Shown here: positions 1-8,879 of the stretch, one piece after another
Layout: each line of letters begins with the position of its first letter
Position numbering within the stretch: the stretch's first letter is position 1
DNA from: an uncultured Phocaeicola sp.
GTDB lineage: Bacteria > Bacteroidota > Bacteroidia > Bacteroidales > Bacteroidaceae
DNA length: 33,640 nucleotides
Reading direction: 5' to 3'
Assembly: GCA_944320815.1 (NCBI GenBank)
Contig: CALUIZ010000033.1
Coordinates: 1-33,640 of the forward strand
Notes under the pieces: model-generated
Seen by the model: only the letters and a program-made list of their open reading frames with translations
Databases searched by the model: none
What the model was told of the DNA's origin: nothing
Program-made: the position numbers and the translations under genes

Positions 1-885
1 GCAACTCAGGATGACATCAAGAAGGCATTCCGGAAGTTGGCGCGGAAATATCATCCGGACTTGAATCCCAATGACCCGACGGCCAAGGAAAAGTTCCAGC
101 AGATCAATGAGGCCAACGAGGTGCTGGGCGACCCGGAAAAGCGTAAGAAATACGATGAGTACGGAGAGCAGTGGAAACATGCGGATGAATTTGAGGCGCA
201 GCGGAAAGCGTACGAGGCACAAGGAAGGGGTCCGGGCGGACATGCTGAATACTGGTATTCTACCGACGGACAGCATTTTACGGACGGATTCGGAGGTAAT
301 GCCGGCGGTTTTTCTGATTTCTTTGAGGAACTTTTCGGGCATCGGGGAACAGCCGGAGGCGCGAAGGGACGCGGAGGTTTCCGGGGACAGGACATACAGG
401 GCGAGCTTCAGCTCACTCTGCGCGAAGCGGCCGTGACGCACAAACAGACATTCACCGTCAACGGGGAGACGTTGCGTATCACCGTTCCGGCGGGTGTGGC
501 GGACGGACAGGTCATCAAGCTGAAAGGACATGGAGGCAAGGGTATGAACGGCGGGCCGGACGGTGATTTGTATATCACCTTCAATGTGGCTGACGACCCG
601 AACTTCAGACGGAAGGACAATGACTTGTATACAGACGTGGACATTGACCTCTATACAGCCGTGCTGGGCGGTGAGGTGACCATCCATACTCTCGACGGAC
701 AGGTGAAGCTGAAGGTCCGTCCGGGCACCCAGAATGACGCGAAGGTCCGTCTGAAAGGAAAGGGATTTCCTGTGTACAGGCAGGAAGGAAGCTTCGGCGA
801 CCTGATAGTGACTTACCATGTTTCGATTCCTACGAACCTGACGGAAAGGCAGAAGGAGCTGTTCCGTCAGTTGCAGCAGGGATAA
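1..885 (+). CDS. cbpA: DnaJ-family co-chaperone, CbpA-like (5' end cut off)
   Basis: This is a J-domain protein that would stimulate the ATPase of DnaK and deliver substrates to it. The reading frame is open from base 1, so the true start lies before the window and only the first part of the J domain is missing. The J-domain signature HPD sits in [10 protein letters not shown] near the left edge. A Gly/Phe-rich linker follows (roughly bases 220-370), then the two-part C-terminal substrate-binding region ([45 protein letters not shown]). There is no CxxCxGxG zinc-finger repeat, which separates CbpA-type proteins from classic DnaJ. The stop is followed 19 bases later by a small gene that looks like the CbpM partner, the usual pairing. 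The family assignment is firm; the exact symbol is by analogy. Confidence 0.93.
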   Translation, partial: ATQDDIKKAFRKLARKYHPDLNPNDPTAKEKFQQINEANEVLGDPEKRKKYDEYGEQWKHADEFEAQRKAYEAQGRGPGGHAEYWYSTDGQHFTDGFGGNAGGFSDFFEELFGHRGTAGGAKGRGGFRGQDIQGELQLTLREAAVTHKQTFTVNGETLRITVPAGVADGQVIKLKGHGGKGMNGGPDGDLYITFNVADDPNFRRKDNDLYTDVDIDLYTAVLGGEVTIHTLDGQVKLKVRPGTQNDAKVRLKGKGFPVYRQEGSFGDLIVTYHVSIPTNLTERQKELFRQLQQG

Positions 886-904
886 CCTTAAAAAACAAAG
901 GAAT

Positions 905-1192
905 ATGCAGAACGATTTGATTATAATAAGTGATTATTGCAGCCATTGTCACATAGAACCGGATTTTGTGATGATGTTGGGTGAAGACGGGCTGATTGAT
1001 GTGGAGGTGAGAGACAATGTAGGATACTTCCCGGCCGACCAGTTGGCCGCGCTGGAGCGTTATGCGCATCTGTATTATGATCTTTCAATCAATGTGGCGG
1101 GCATTGATGCCATCCGGCATTTGCTGGAGCGCATGGAGCACATGCAGAATGAAATCCGTCGGCTTGAAAATGAACTGCGTTTCTATAGATGA
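905..1192 (+). CDS. cbpM: Chaperone modulator CbpM-like protein
   Basis: This 95-residue cytoplasmic protein resembles the CbpM/MerR-like chaperone modulators, which bind the J domain of CbpA and restrain its activity. The N-terminal half has the family pattern of an early Cys/His cluster (SDYCSHCHIEP), FVMMLGEDGLIDV and a YFPADQL stretch. The C-terminal third is a predicted coiled coil (LLERMEHMQNEIRRLENELRFY). It sits 19 bases after the cbpA-like stop on the same strand, so the two are very probably co-transcribed. Length matches the family (about 90-110 residues). Identification rests on context and overall pattern more than on a single diagnostic motif. Confidence 0.8.
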   Translation: MQNDLIIISDYCSHCHIEPDFVMMLGEDGLIDVEVRDNVGYFPADQLAALERYAHLYYDLSINVAGIDAIRHLLERMEHMQNEIRRLENELRFYR

Positions 1193-1252
1193 TGTCTTTT
1201 TGATTGTCGGATTGTTTCCGGACGCGAAGTGTAAAGTGACGGGACTTGACAC

Positions 1253-1327
1253 GTAGGGGCGGATCTGTGTGTCCGCCCAGCTGCATTGTCATGGTGTCAT
1301 CGGGCAGACACATGGGTCTGCCCTTAC
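1253..1327. repeat. Twin-hairpin REP/MITE-like palindromic element
   Basis: Two hairpins stand 23 bases apart in an intergenic region. The first pairs GGGCGGA (1257-1263) with TCCGCCC (1272-1278); the second pairs GGGCAGA (1302-1308) with TCTGCCC (1317-1323). The whole unit is also an imperfect inverted repeat, beginning GTAGGGGC and ending GCCCTTAC. The two stems differ at one position, and each keeps its own pairing, which suggests selection for structure. It resembles the dispersed short palindromic units seen in many genomes, but only one copy is in this window. Confidence 0.6.
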
Positions 1328-1389
1328 AGCAAATGAAAGATCTGTGGTGGGAGGGGAGAAAAAAGATACGGCATTTTTCCCCATATGCA

Positions 1390-1407
1390 TACTTTTGTCT
1401 AATTTTG
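1390..1407 (+). promoter_or_regulatory. Bacteroidales -7 promoter boxes for the kinase-fusion gene
   Basis: Two overlapping matches to the Bacteroidota -7 consensus TAnnTTTG are present: TACTTTTG (1390-1397) and TAATTTTG (1400-1407). The second ends 25 bases before the start codon at 1433. A T-rich stretch around 1375-1379 could serve as the -33 element. The assignment rests on consensus only. Confidence 0.5.
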
Positions 1408-1432
1408 CCCTCGACTTTAAATTACAAATGCG

Positions 1433-2770
1433 ATGAATGTTAAAAGAAGCAAGGCAGAGTGGATGCGCCGCTATGCCAGTTTTGTTGTTATTCTTTTCGT
1501 GATAGCGTTCGGTACGTCACTTTCCATCCGTGCCAATCTTGGGTCTTCACCTATCTCGGCACCTCCCTATATTCTTTCGCTTATACCGGGTATAGGTCTT
1601 ACCATGGGTCAGCTCACGATATGCATGCATGTGTTTTTTATTCTGGCCCAGCTTCTGCTTCTGCGCAAAGATTTTGAAAAACGTCAGTTTGCACAGATTC
1701 TCGTTTCGTTCCTGTTCGGCTTTTACACCGACCTCACCATGTGGATGACGGGTTTTCTGCAGATTCCTTTTGACATGAATCCTATGGTGGGGTATTCGCT
1801 GAGATTCGTGGAACTGCTTGTGGGAGGAGGCATACTGGCTTTCGGCATCGCCTGCGAGGTGCGTTGCGATTCGCTCATGCTCGCTGGAGAAGGACTTCCG
1901 CTGGCTATTTCCCGGTTTCTGAAACGTGATTTCGGTAAAGTGAAGATGTGTTCCGACACTTCTCTCGTTTGTATCGGAACGGTCTTTATGTTTGTCTACT
2001 TCGGTGGGTGGGACTGGAAGATGGTGGGTGTCGGCACGCTGGTTTCCATGTTTTATGTAGGTTTCATGGTGCGCGTATTCTCGCCTCACGTTGCATGGCT
2101 CGACCGTATCTTCATTCCTGAGAGCGAACGCCTTGCGGCGCAGAACATGGCAGGCGAAAAAGGATGGGGAAACTATCCTGTGATAACCATCGCCCGGATG
2201 TATGGAAGCGGCGGGAACGCGGTGGGCGAGGAAGTGGCACGCCGCCTCGGCTGTCCTTGTTACAGCAGACAGATTATCGACCGTACTGCTTCCCAGATGG
2301 GATATACTCCGGAATTTGTGGAGAAGAATGAACAGAACATATCTACTTCCCGTCTGTGGGAACTGATATTTGCCGACAGCGGTATTCCTGTATCAATGAA
2401 CCCGTCGAAGGACGATGCCATTTTTGTAAGTCAGAGTCGTACGGTCCGCGAACTGGCGCATCATGGTCCGTGTGTCATCATCGGAAGGTTGGGCAACTGG
2501 ATTCTCCGCGACAACCCGCATGTGCTCCGTGTGTTCATCGCTTCCGACAAGGATTTCGCCATGAAACAAGTGACCGGCAAGCTTCATGTTTCAGAAGAGG
2601 AAGCTTGCCGGAAGATAGACCGGGTGAATACCGGACGTGCCAACCATTACTGGAAATATACAGGCAGGCAATGGGCGGACATCAGCGGGTATGACTTGGT
2701 TGTCAATACCGGTCGGGTGGGAATTGTTGGGGCGGTGGACATGATTATGCGCGCCGTGAAGAATGTGTGA
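1433..2770 (+). CDS. YczE/YitT-like membrane domain fused to a cytidylate-kinase-like domain
   Basis: This 445-residue protein has two parts. Residues about 13-220 are hydrophobic, with roughly five or six membrane segments, and resemble the YczE/YitT (DUF6198-type) family, whose function is unknown. Residues about 248-445 resemble the cytidylate-kinase-like family: a nucleotide-binding beginning (VITIARMYGSGGNAVGEEVA), a DR pair in IIDRTASQ, CVIIGRLGNWIL, VLRVFIAS, and a C-terminal RANHYWKYTGRQWADISGYDLVVNTG. The phosphate loop is GSGGN rather than the canonical GxxGxGK[ST] and lacks the lysine, as is common in this kinase-like family. A phosphotransfer role is therefore uncertain. The gene converges on the hmu operon with only 41 bases between stop codons. 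The substrate is unknown. Confidence 0.82.
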   Translation: MNVKRSKAEWMRRYASFVVILFVIAFGTSLSIRANLGSSPISAPPYILSLIPGIGLTMGQLTICMHVFFILAQLLLLRKDFEKRQFAQILVSFLFGFYTDLTMWMTGFLQIPFDMNPMVGYSLRFVELLVGGGILAFGIACEVRCDSLMLAGEGLPLAISRFLKRDFGKVKMCSDTSLVCIGTVFMFVYFGGWDWKMVGVGTLVSMFYVGFMVRVFSPHVAWLDRIFIPESERLAAQNMAGEKGWGNYPVITIARMYGSGGNAVGEEVARRLGCPCYSRQIIDRTASQMGYTPEFVEKNEQNISTSRLWELIFADSGIPVSMNPSKDDAIFVSQSRTVRELAHHGPCVIIGRLGNWILRDNPHVLRVFIASDKDFAMKQVTGKLHVSEEEACRKIDRVNTGRANHYWKYTGRQWADISGYDLVVNTGRVGIVGAVDMIMRAVKNV

Positions 2771-2811
2771 CGGACCGGGCACTTCTTTCTGTGTCTGGAC
2801 ACGTGGCATGT

Positions 2812-3156
2812 TCATTCCCCTTCGGGCACATAGATAATCTCTCCGTTCTCGAGTTCATAGGCGATGCCCACTTTCTTCCCCCTTTTTCCGCTGGACGACT
2901 GGTCCTGGCTTGGTGTGTAGCGGTTTATCTGTTTTCCTTCCTTGGTGATGATTTCCATGTTGTCCTTGCCCGGATTCTTCACAATGGTGAAGTCCTTGTC
3001 GGTGAACACTTCGGTCATGTTCATGTGCATCACCATGGCCACCATCAGTGACACGGCGAATACCATGGCCACATCGAAGAGATTGACCACCACACTCAAC
3101 GGATCGCTATCTTCTTCTTTTTTGAAGAAACTGATACGGCGGTTACGTTTTTTCAT
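2812..3156 (-). CDS. hmuV: HmuV-like DUF2149 protein
   Basis: This 114-residue protein is the last gene of the haem operon. It has a basic N-terminus (KKRNRR), one transmembrane helix at about residues 23-46 (VVVNLFDVAMVFAVSLMVAMVM), and a periplasmic tail ending in YELENGEIIYVPEG, which matches the DUF2149 family found beside CobN-like chelatases. Its architecture (short inner segment, one helix, periplasmic domain) resembles ExbD/TolR, the partners of ExbB/TolQ. The start codon overlaps the hmuU stop by 4 bases (ATGA), implying translational coupling. I infer that it forms an energised membrane complex with HmuU that works on HmuS or on haem; the DUF2149 assignment is surer than the role. 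Confidence 0.88.
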   Translation of the reverse strand: MKKRNRRISFFKKEEDSDPLSVVVNLFDVAMVFAVSLMVAMVMHMNMTEVFTDKDFTIVKNPGKDNMEIITKEGKQINRYTPSQDQSSSGKRGKKVGIAYELENGEIIYVPEGE

Positions 3157-3746
3157 GCCTTTCCTCCTTTCTCAATCAGCGTGCGCGACACATAATCGAG
3201 ATTGTTTACGCATTTGGCGTACCAGCGTTGCTTGAACTGCATGGATACCAGTCCCACTGCGCTGACAACCAGACCAACCACTGTAGTGGCGAACACCACT
3301 TGCATGTTGTAGGCCATTCCGGCGATGTCACCTGTGGAGAGCCCCACTAGAGCCGGACTCATTGCTATCAGCGTGCCGATGAGTCCTAATACCGGACCCA
3401 GCTTTGAAAGCATTTTGGAGAGGGCCACATCCTTTTCGGCTTCCACTTCAAACTTGGAGAGCATGAAGTCGGCATAATCTTCATTGACGGGGCGGTTCAG
3501 CATGTCGCGCAGGTAGCTCACATAAAGCGAATTGTCCTTCTCCGGAAGTGCCTGTTTCAGTTCTTCGGTCCTGCCGTCCCTGATGAGCTGGTCGAATGCT
3601 TTGTCGTTCTTCCGTTTGATGATATACATGTTGTACGTGCCTCCAATGAGAATCAATGCGCGCACGAAAAGGAAAAGCAGAATGATAACATCGGGAATCA
3701 ACAGACTGTTGGCAACCCAGAAAAGCATTTTAGATATAAATTCCAT
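3153..3746 (-). CDS. hmuU: HmuU-like MotA/TolQ/ExbB proton-channel family protein
   Basis: This 197-residue inner-membrane protein has the MotA/TolQ/ExbB pattern. One helix lies near residues 10-37 and is followed by a long cytoplasmic segment. Two more helices follow (about 113-135 and 145-167), with the family stretch LSKLGPVLGLIGTLIAMSPALVGL and MQVVFATTVVGLVVSAVG. Such proteins conduct protons and transmit the energy to a partner anchored by one helix, here probably the DUF2149 product of the next gene, which overlaps by 4 bases. The gene lies 29 bases after hmuT. In P. gingivalis-type hmuYRSTUV operons the same order is seen. What the complex drives is not established from sequence. Confidence 0.88.
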   Translation of the reverse strand: MEFISKMLFWVANSLLIPDVIILLFLFVRALILIGGTYNMYIIKRKNDKAFDQLIRDGRTEELKQALPEKDNSLYVSYLRDMLNRPVNEDYADFMLSKFEVEAEKDVALSKMLSKLGPVLGLIGTLIAMSPALVGLSTGDIAGMAYNMQVVFATTVVGLVVSAVGLVSMQFKQRWYAKCVNNLDYVSRTLIEKGGKA

Positions 3747-3775
3747 GATTACAGTGAATAATTAATGATTAATAA

Positions 3776-4486
3776 TTAATTGATGTTTTTGTTTTTCCGC
3801 TTGTTCCATCTTTGGATGAGCGGGTATTTGATTTGATTCCATACATAACCTACGATGAACAGGCCGATGAACAGGGACAGGGCAAGTGTCACCGCGTCCC
3901 AATGGACTGGCTCGTCGACTGCCGCATAGACCGTCTTTCCGTTGACTGTAGTAAGTAGTCCCAGAATACAGACGAACAGGCTGACCAGAAAGTGAATCTC
4001 CAGTCGAAGGTCTTTTTCCGGTACCAGGTATTTGGTCAGTTGTGCCAGAACCGGAATGCCTGCAAATGCTGTACCCGCCACGAAACAGGCGACCGTTGTG
4101 AACGATGTGCCTACGAAGGTGAAGATACACTCAGTCAGGCAGTAAAACACGACAGGAAATAGCAGCAGACTGGGATACCACCACAGCAGTTTGGTCCACC
4201 ATGGATTTTTCTTTCCGAACATCCCCCGCAGATACGTGACACAGAATCCGAAGCATAATGCTGATTCCAGTGTAATGATGGCGGCCATGTTCTGCAGTGC
4301 CTCTGTGTTCTGAAGGTAATCGGCTATCTGTGTTTTCGACTGTAGGATGGCATACGGGTAAGCCATAAAGGCGAATATTGCTACAATCAGACTGTATATT
4401 CCTGCTTGCCACCATTTCCATAAACTGAGCTTGAAGGCACAGTTTATGGCGATGAACAGCATAAGGATAAGAATAATCTGTTCCAT
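3776..4486 (-). CDS. hmuT: HmuT-like multi-pass membrane protein of the haem operon
   Basis: This 236-residue integral membrane protein has about six predicted helices and a basic C-terminal tail (RWNKRKNKN), so the C-terminus is probably cytoplasmic. It lacks motifs of ABC permeases or known transporters. It starts 2 bases after the hmuS stop, so it is in the same transcript and probably translationally coupled. The position between the CobN-like protein and the ExbB-like protein corresponds to hmuT of hmuYRSTUV operons. The name comes from position and type, and no biochemical function can be read from the sequence. Confidence 0.75.
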   Translation of the reverse strand: MEQIILILMLFIAINCAFKLSLWKWWQAGIYSLIVAIFAFMAYPYAILQSKTQIADYLQNTEALQNMAAIITLESALCFGFCVTYLRGMFGKKNPWWTKLLWWYPSLLLFPVVFYCLTECIFTFVGTSFTTVACFVAGTAFAGIPVLAQLTKYLVPEKDLRLEIHFLVSLFVCILGLLTTVNGKTVYAAVDEPVHWDAVTLALSLFIGLFIVGYVWNQIKYPLIQRWNKRKNKNIN

Positions 4487-4488
4487 AC

Positions 4489-7400
4489 TTATTTTCGTTT
4501 TTCATTTTGCAGAGAACGTTTTTTCTTCAGTATCACCAGCAGTATGATGAAGGCGGCGAGCACAATGCCTACAACGAGCGTACCGCTCAACTTGTTCTTC
4601 TCTTCCTCAGGCTGTTCTATGGTCCCGACCGTGTTCTTTTTGAGGGTCATGCCTTTTTGGATATTCCCATCGGAGAGTGCCGCCTCTTTCATTTCGTCGA
4701 TGCGCTTGCGGTAGGCAGTTGCCTGCTGCCGGTTCACGTTGCTTGCGATGAAATCCTGCAATTTGGCATTGTTGTCAGAGAATCCTCCTCCGGAAGTGCC
4801 GAACTTTGCCACCAGTTCCGTATGCAGTCCGGCTATGTCTCTTAACTGTTCGGGCGATGCCTTCCAGTAACCTTTCCGGGCAGTTTCCATCATTACGGCA
4901 GTCATGTTCTCCAGTGCCGCAGGGTTCTTCCCTTCGAAGTAGTCATGTACATCCAGATTATATTTGTCTTTCACATACACATCGTAGATTTCGTTCCAAA
5001 GTTCCTGGTCGATGGCTTTCGGTTTCATCACGTTCCATCCGTAGGTGTTCTGTACGATTTCCGAGATGGAACTTGCTCCGCCAGCGTCCCCCTTCATCTT
5101 TTCCTTGATATATGCCGGATTCAGAATCGTTGTCCGGCTTTCCACACCGATTGCTTCCTTCACCTCCTGCATCAGCACGTTGTTGCGGTTGCGGTAGTCG
5201 CTCAGGTAAGCATCAGGATCCTTCCCGGTCACGTTGCGTACGGCAAGGTTCATGCCACCCATGAACTCATATACATGGTCGAGGCTCAGCGCGCCCCACG
5301 TGTTGCTCTGCCGGGGTTGGATGACAGCGTCCGTGCGGGTCAGAGCCGCTTCGAAGGCATATTTCCGGAAAACCTCCCAGTTTTTTTCACTGCCGTAGTA
5401 TGCACCCATATTGTTCACGTAGGTGTCGGCTATTTCCTTTTCGTCGTTCCAGCGGTCTCCGGCTTCCACCATGCCTTGAATGCCCGTTCCGTAGCCGCCG
5501 TTCACGCCGCCGAACACACGGAATGTTGACATCTCGCGCGCGTCCTTCGGGGAAAGTCCTTTCTCTATCAGCGTGCGTTCCGTTTCCACGATGCCTGCCG
5601 TCACCTGGTTTTCATATGCGTCATCCTTGGCCGAGGCTGCCATTTCCACGGCACGGTTGATGAGGAACAGACGGGATGCCGCAAGGTCGCGGAGCTGTCC
5701 GCTGGTCTGCACCACTACGTCAATGCGCGGTCTTCCCAATTCTTTTGAAGGTATCAGGCGTATGTCGTTCACACGACCGAAAGCGTCCCGGATAGGCTCT
5801 ACGCCAAGCATGTACAGAATTTGTGCGATGGTGGCTCCTTCCGTTTCGATAAACTCTCCGCTCCATAGTGTATAGCTGACCTTGCGCGGAATGGAGTCGT
5901 TATGGCGTTTCTTGTACATTTCGATGGTGTTGTTTGCCAGGCGGATGCCTTTCTCCCATGCGGCTTCCGAGGGAGTGGCTTCCGCATTGATGGAATATAG
6001 GTTGCGTCCGGTAGGAAGGGCGTTCGGGTTGGCTATCGGATCGCCTCCGGGCGAGGGCCGGGTGTAGCCTCCGCTGAGTGCGTTCATCATGCTGGCCAGT
6101 TCCTTTTCCGGGCTTTCCAGCAGGGCCGTGCGGTAGTTGTTCACATTTTTGATGGTACGTTCCACTTCCATCACTGCCAGGGCCTTGGTGATTTGTTCTT
6201 TGGAATATTCTTTCTTGTGCATCATCTTCTTCATCATCTCGGCCATGTTCATCTCGGCCGGAGCTTTCCGGGTAGACATGGTGCCCGTTTTCTGGCCTTT
6301 CATGGCCGCTTCCATCCGGTGCAAGGCATTTGAGTCGGCACCCATTTTCTTGGCTATGGCCAGTGCCTTGTCTGGAGACATGCCTTTGGCCGCTTCGCGC
6401 ATCCGGGCTTTCATGCTTTCGTTTACCTTTGGCTTGTGTGGCCGGTCGGCCATTTCTTCTGCTGCGGCCATCATCATCGACATCAGTCCGTCGGGGTTTT
6501 TGCGGGATGCCTCCACCTCACGCGCTTCCTTCAGTTCGTCTGTGCTGATGCCTGCCGTGCGGCAAATCAGCTCATCGGTTGCCGCTTCCGGATTTGCCAG
6601 CAGGCGGGTCACCAGATTCCGCGCCGGATTCAGATAGCGTCGGGTGAAAAGCATGCGGTGCTTTTCGGTCTGCGGGTCAGCTTTTCCTCTCAGTTTGTCG
6701 AGGGCAAGCAGACTGTATGCAATCGGTTCGGCAGACATTGCGTAGACACTCGATTCGATGCGTGCTTTTTCGTAAGGCACTCCCATCGTGTAGAGCTGTC
6801 CTGTAACCTTTTCATTGGCCAATTCTTCAGCAAAGTTCTCGACGCGTGCCACCTCACCTTCCGTATAGGGCTTTGTGAGCAGGCTGTCGAGTTCCAGTTC
6901 ACGATGGATGCCCATTTTCACCGTCAGTGCTTTCACTTGAAGTGAAGCCTTGTTGAGTGTTTCTTTGTTCCGGTTGTCTTCACTCAAAAGATTGTTGTAG
7001 TTCTTGATGGCTTCGTTCAGCTCACGGTAAATCCCCCGTACATTACTTTCCATGAACGGAGGGGTGAGATATGACTGGAGTCCGGCATACGAACGGCGTT
7101 TGGCGATAATGCCTTCACCCACGTTGCCGATGGTATAGATGTAGAAATGGGGGAGTGTGCCTACCAGACGGTCGGGCCAGTCCTTGCTCGACAGAGCTAC
7201 CTGCTTCCGGGGGGTAAATTCCAGACTTCCGTGCGTGCCGAAATGAATCATGGCATCGGCTTTGAAACCGTATTGCGCCCACAGATAAGCGGCGATGTAA
7301 GGGTAGGGAGGAGCCGTGTGTGTACCGTGTACGATCTGGAACGAATTGTTTCCTGCGCCTGCAGCAGGTTGTGGAAGCAATGCCACGTTGCCCAATTGGA

Positions 7401-8859
7401 TGCGTGCCACCCCTAATTTGCCGTCTTGAGTGGCCATGAAGCTGCCCGGAAACTCTCCGTTGGCTGCCGCCACTTCGGCTTCCATTTCCGGACGGAGGCA
7501 TTTTTTCGTCCATTCTTCATATTGTCCTTTTGTAATCAGTTCAGGATGCCCTTCTTTCAGGAACTTGTCGAAAGCTCCTTCCGCATATGTGCTGAACACA
7601 GTGCCTTGTTTTTGTATCAGCCGGCCGAGTTCTTCACTGCTTGCGGGAAGGTTGTCAATCTTGTATCCTTCTTTTTTCATGCGTACCAACAGATTATAGA
7701 GTGAAGGAACCACTTCCATCCCTGCTGCACTCAATGAGTTCTGTCCAGGGCCTTTATAGTAAAAGATAGCTACCTTTTTCTCAGAATTCGGCGACGTTTT
7801 CAGACGGATATAGTTGTTTACGGTCTGCACGAAGGTTTCCAGACGTTCCGGTATGGCAAAGGCGTGCGGCAAACCTTCTTTGTCGGCATAATGGCCGAAG
7901 AGGGCGAACGGGCGGAGGGCACCGTCAATTTCCGGAGTCACCACACTTTGCGAAAGAAAACCTCCGCTCATTCCCATCGCGTCGTTCTCCCAGTCTTCTA
8001 CAAGGGTGTTCACGTTCAGCGGCGCGAACAGCGGTATGTTCTGTTCCGACAAGTAGTCCACTATATAATCACCCATACGTCCGTGAGCCATGTTGATGAC
8101 GGCAGACGGCTGCACGGAATCTATCTGATGACGGGTGATGAGGCTCTTCATCCGTCGTACCGGATAAACCACGTTCCCCGTTTCTTCCAGTTTCCTTATC
8201 AGGTCTGTCGGCTCTCCCATTTGTCCGGTGATGATGATGCGGGGTGCGTCTTCCTTCCACAAACCGTTTTCTTTCAAGAAGCGGTTGTATTCGTCCACTG
8301 TGTTGAATCCCGCCGCTTCTTCTTCCGGATTCTTCGGGTCGATGTGGTAAAGCATTTCGTTGGCCGCTTCCTGTACGGCTTCCGGTTCGTTCGTTGAGAT
8401 TAGTTTCCTGTCGATATACAGGCGGACATAATTCAGCATACTGCGGTAGTTGCGCCGGCCTCCATTTCCTAAGTATTCACGTAAAGGAGCGGCGGTCGCA
8501 GAATCAATCGAACAGATGTTGTTGGCCGGATTGGTGACCGCTGTAGTCAGCACGGGCAATCCGTTGTCTGCCGCCTCTTGAATGACGGCGCGCTGTTCTT
8601 CAGTGATGCGCAGTCCCATTGCGTTGATGAAAACCATGTCGTAGCTATTCAACTGGCCAAGTTCGTCAATGTTTATCTCCTTTAGCTTGATGAACGGATT
8701 GTCATTGGCTTTTGAAATTTCTCCCAAGTTGATTGTCTGGTAGTTGATGAAGCCTATTTTTGTGGAGCTGAACCAGAGGCTCCATGCCGCAACGAGCAGG
8801 ATTGCCGCTCCTGCCATGCTGGCAAGTAGAATGATTCGTTTCTTTTTGTTCATGTTCAT
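4489..8859 (-). CDS. hmuS: HmuS, CobN-like chelatase subunit with membrane anchors at both ends
   Basis: This 1456-residue protein belongs to the CobN/BchH large-subunit chelatase family. In haem operons the homologue HmuS is associated with removing iron from haem under anaerobic conditions. Recognisable CobN stretches include HGTHTAPPYPYIAAYLWAQY, MIHFGTHGSLEFTPRKQ, DVVVQTSGQLRDLAASRLFL, VFGGVNGGYGTGIQ, and QPRQSNTWGALSLDHVYEFM. A helix near residues 8-28 follows a Lys/Arg-rich start, and a second helix (about 1425-1445) is followed by KKKRSLQNEKRK. By the positive-inside rule both ends are cytoplasmic and the large body is periplasmic, unlike soluble CobN. An insert rich in Met and Lys (DGLMSMMMAAAEEM and MNMAEMMKKMMHKKEYSKE) interrupts the family pattern. 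No ChlI/ChlD-type ATPase partner is encoded nearby. The gene begins 20 bases after hmuR. Confidence 0.92.
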   Translation of the reverse strand: MNMNKKKRIILLASMAGAAILLVAAWSLWFSSTKIGFINYQTINLGEISKANDNPFIKLKEINIDELGQLNSYDMVFINAMGLRITEEQRAVIQEAADNGLPVLTTAVTNPANNICSIDSATAAPLREYLGNGGRRNYRSMLNYVRLYIDRKLISTNEPEAVQEAANEMLYHIDPKNPEEEAAGFNTVDEYNRFLKENGLWKEDAPRIIITGQMGEPTDLIRKLEETGNVVYPVRRMKSLITRHQIDSVQPSAVINMAHGRMGDYIVDYLSEQNIPLFAPLNVNTLVEDWENDAMGMSGGFLSQSVVTPEIDGALRPFALFGHYADKEGLPHAFAIPERLETFVQTVNNYIRLKTSPNSEKKVAIFYYKGPGQNSLSAAGMEVVPSLYNLLVRMKKEGYKIDNLPASSEELGRLIQKQGTVFSTYAEGAFDKFLKEGHPELITKGQYEEWTKKCLRPEMEAEVAAANGEFPGSFMATQDGKLGVARIQLGNVALLPQPAAGAGNNSFQIVHGTHTAPPYPYIAAYLWAQYGFKADAMIHFGTHGSLEFTPRKQVALSSKDWPDRLVGTLPHFYIYTIGNVGEGIIAKRRSYAGLQSYLTPPFMESNVRGIYRELNEAIKNYNNLLSEDNRNKETLNKASLQVKALTVKMGIHRELELDSLLTKPYTEGEVARVENFAEELANEKVTGQLYTMGVPYEKARIESSVYAMSAEPIAYSLLALDKLRGKADPQTEKHRMLFTRRYLNPARNLVTRLLANPEAATDELICRTAGISTDELKEAREVEASRKNPDGLMSMMMAAAEEMADRPHKPKVNESMKARMREAAKGMSPDKALAIAKKMGADSNALHRMEAAMKGQKTGTMSTRKAPAEMNMAEMMKKMMHKKEYSKEQITKALAVMEVERTIKNVNNYRTALLESPEKELASMMNALSGGYTRPSPGGDPIANPNALPTGRNLYSINAEATPSEAAWEKGIRLANNTIEMYKKRHNDSIPRKVSYTLWSGEFIETEGATIAQILYMLGVEPIRDAFGRVNDIRLIPSKELGRPRIDVVVQTSGQLRDLAASRLFLINRAVEMAASAKDDAYENQVTAGIVETERTLIEKGLSPKDAREMSTFRVFGGVNGGYGTGIQGMVEAGDRWNDEKEIADTYVNNMGAYYGSEKNWEVFRKYAFEAALTRTDAVIQPRQSNTWGALSLDHVYEFMGGMNLAVRNVTGKDPDAYLSDYRNRNNVLMQEVKEAIGVESRTTILNPAYIKEKMKGDAGGASSISEIVQNTYGWNVMKPKAIDQELWNEIYDVYVKDKYNLDVHDYFEGKNPAALENMTAVMMETARKGYWKASPEQLRDIAGLHTELVAKFGTSGGGFSDNNAKLQDFIASNVNRQQATAYRKRIDEMKEAALSDGNIQKGMTLKKNTVGTIEQPEEEKNKLSGTLVVGIVLAAFIILLVILKKKRSLQNEKRK

Positions 8860-8879
8860 GTCTTTTTCAGATTCTTATG

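Noticed and set aside
2771..2811. Bidirectional terminator between the kinase fusion and hmuV
   Set aside because: I searched the 41 bases for a paired stem with a T-tract and found none convincing.
4945..5529. Long plus-strand open frame opposite hmuS
   Set aside because: It lies entirely antisense to the well-supported hmuS gene, has no family resemblance, and arises from the codon bias of the opposite strand.
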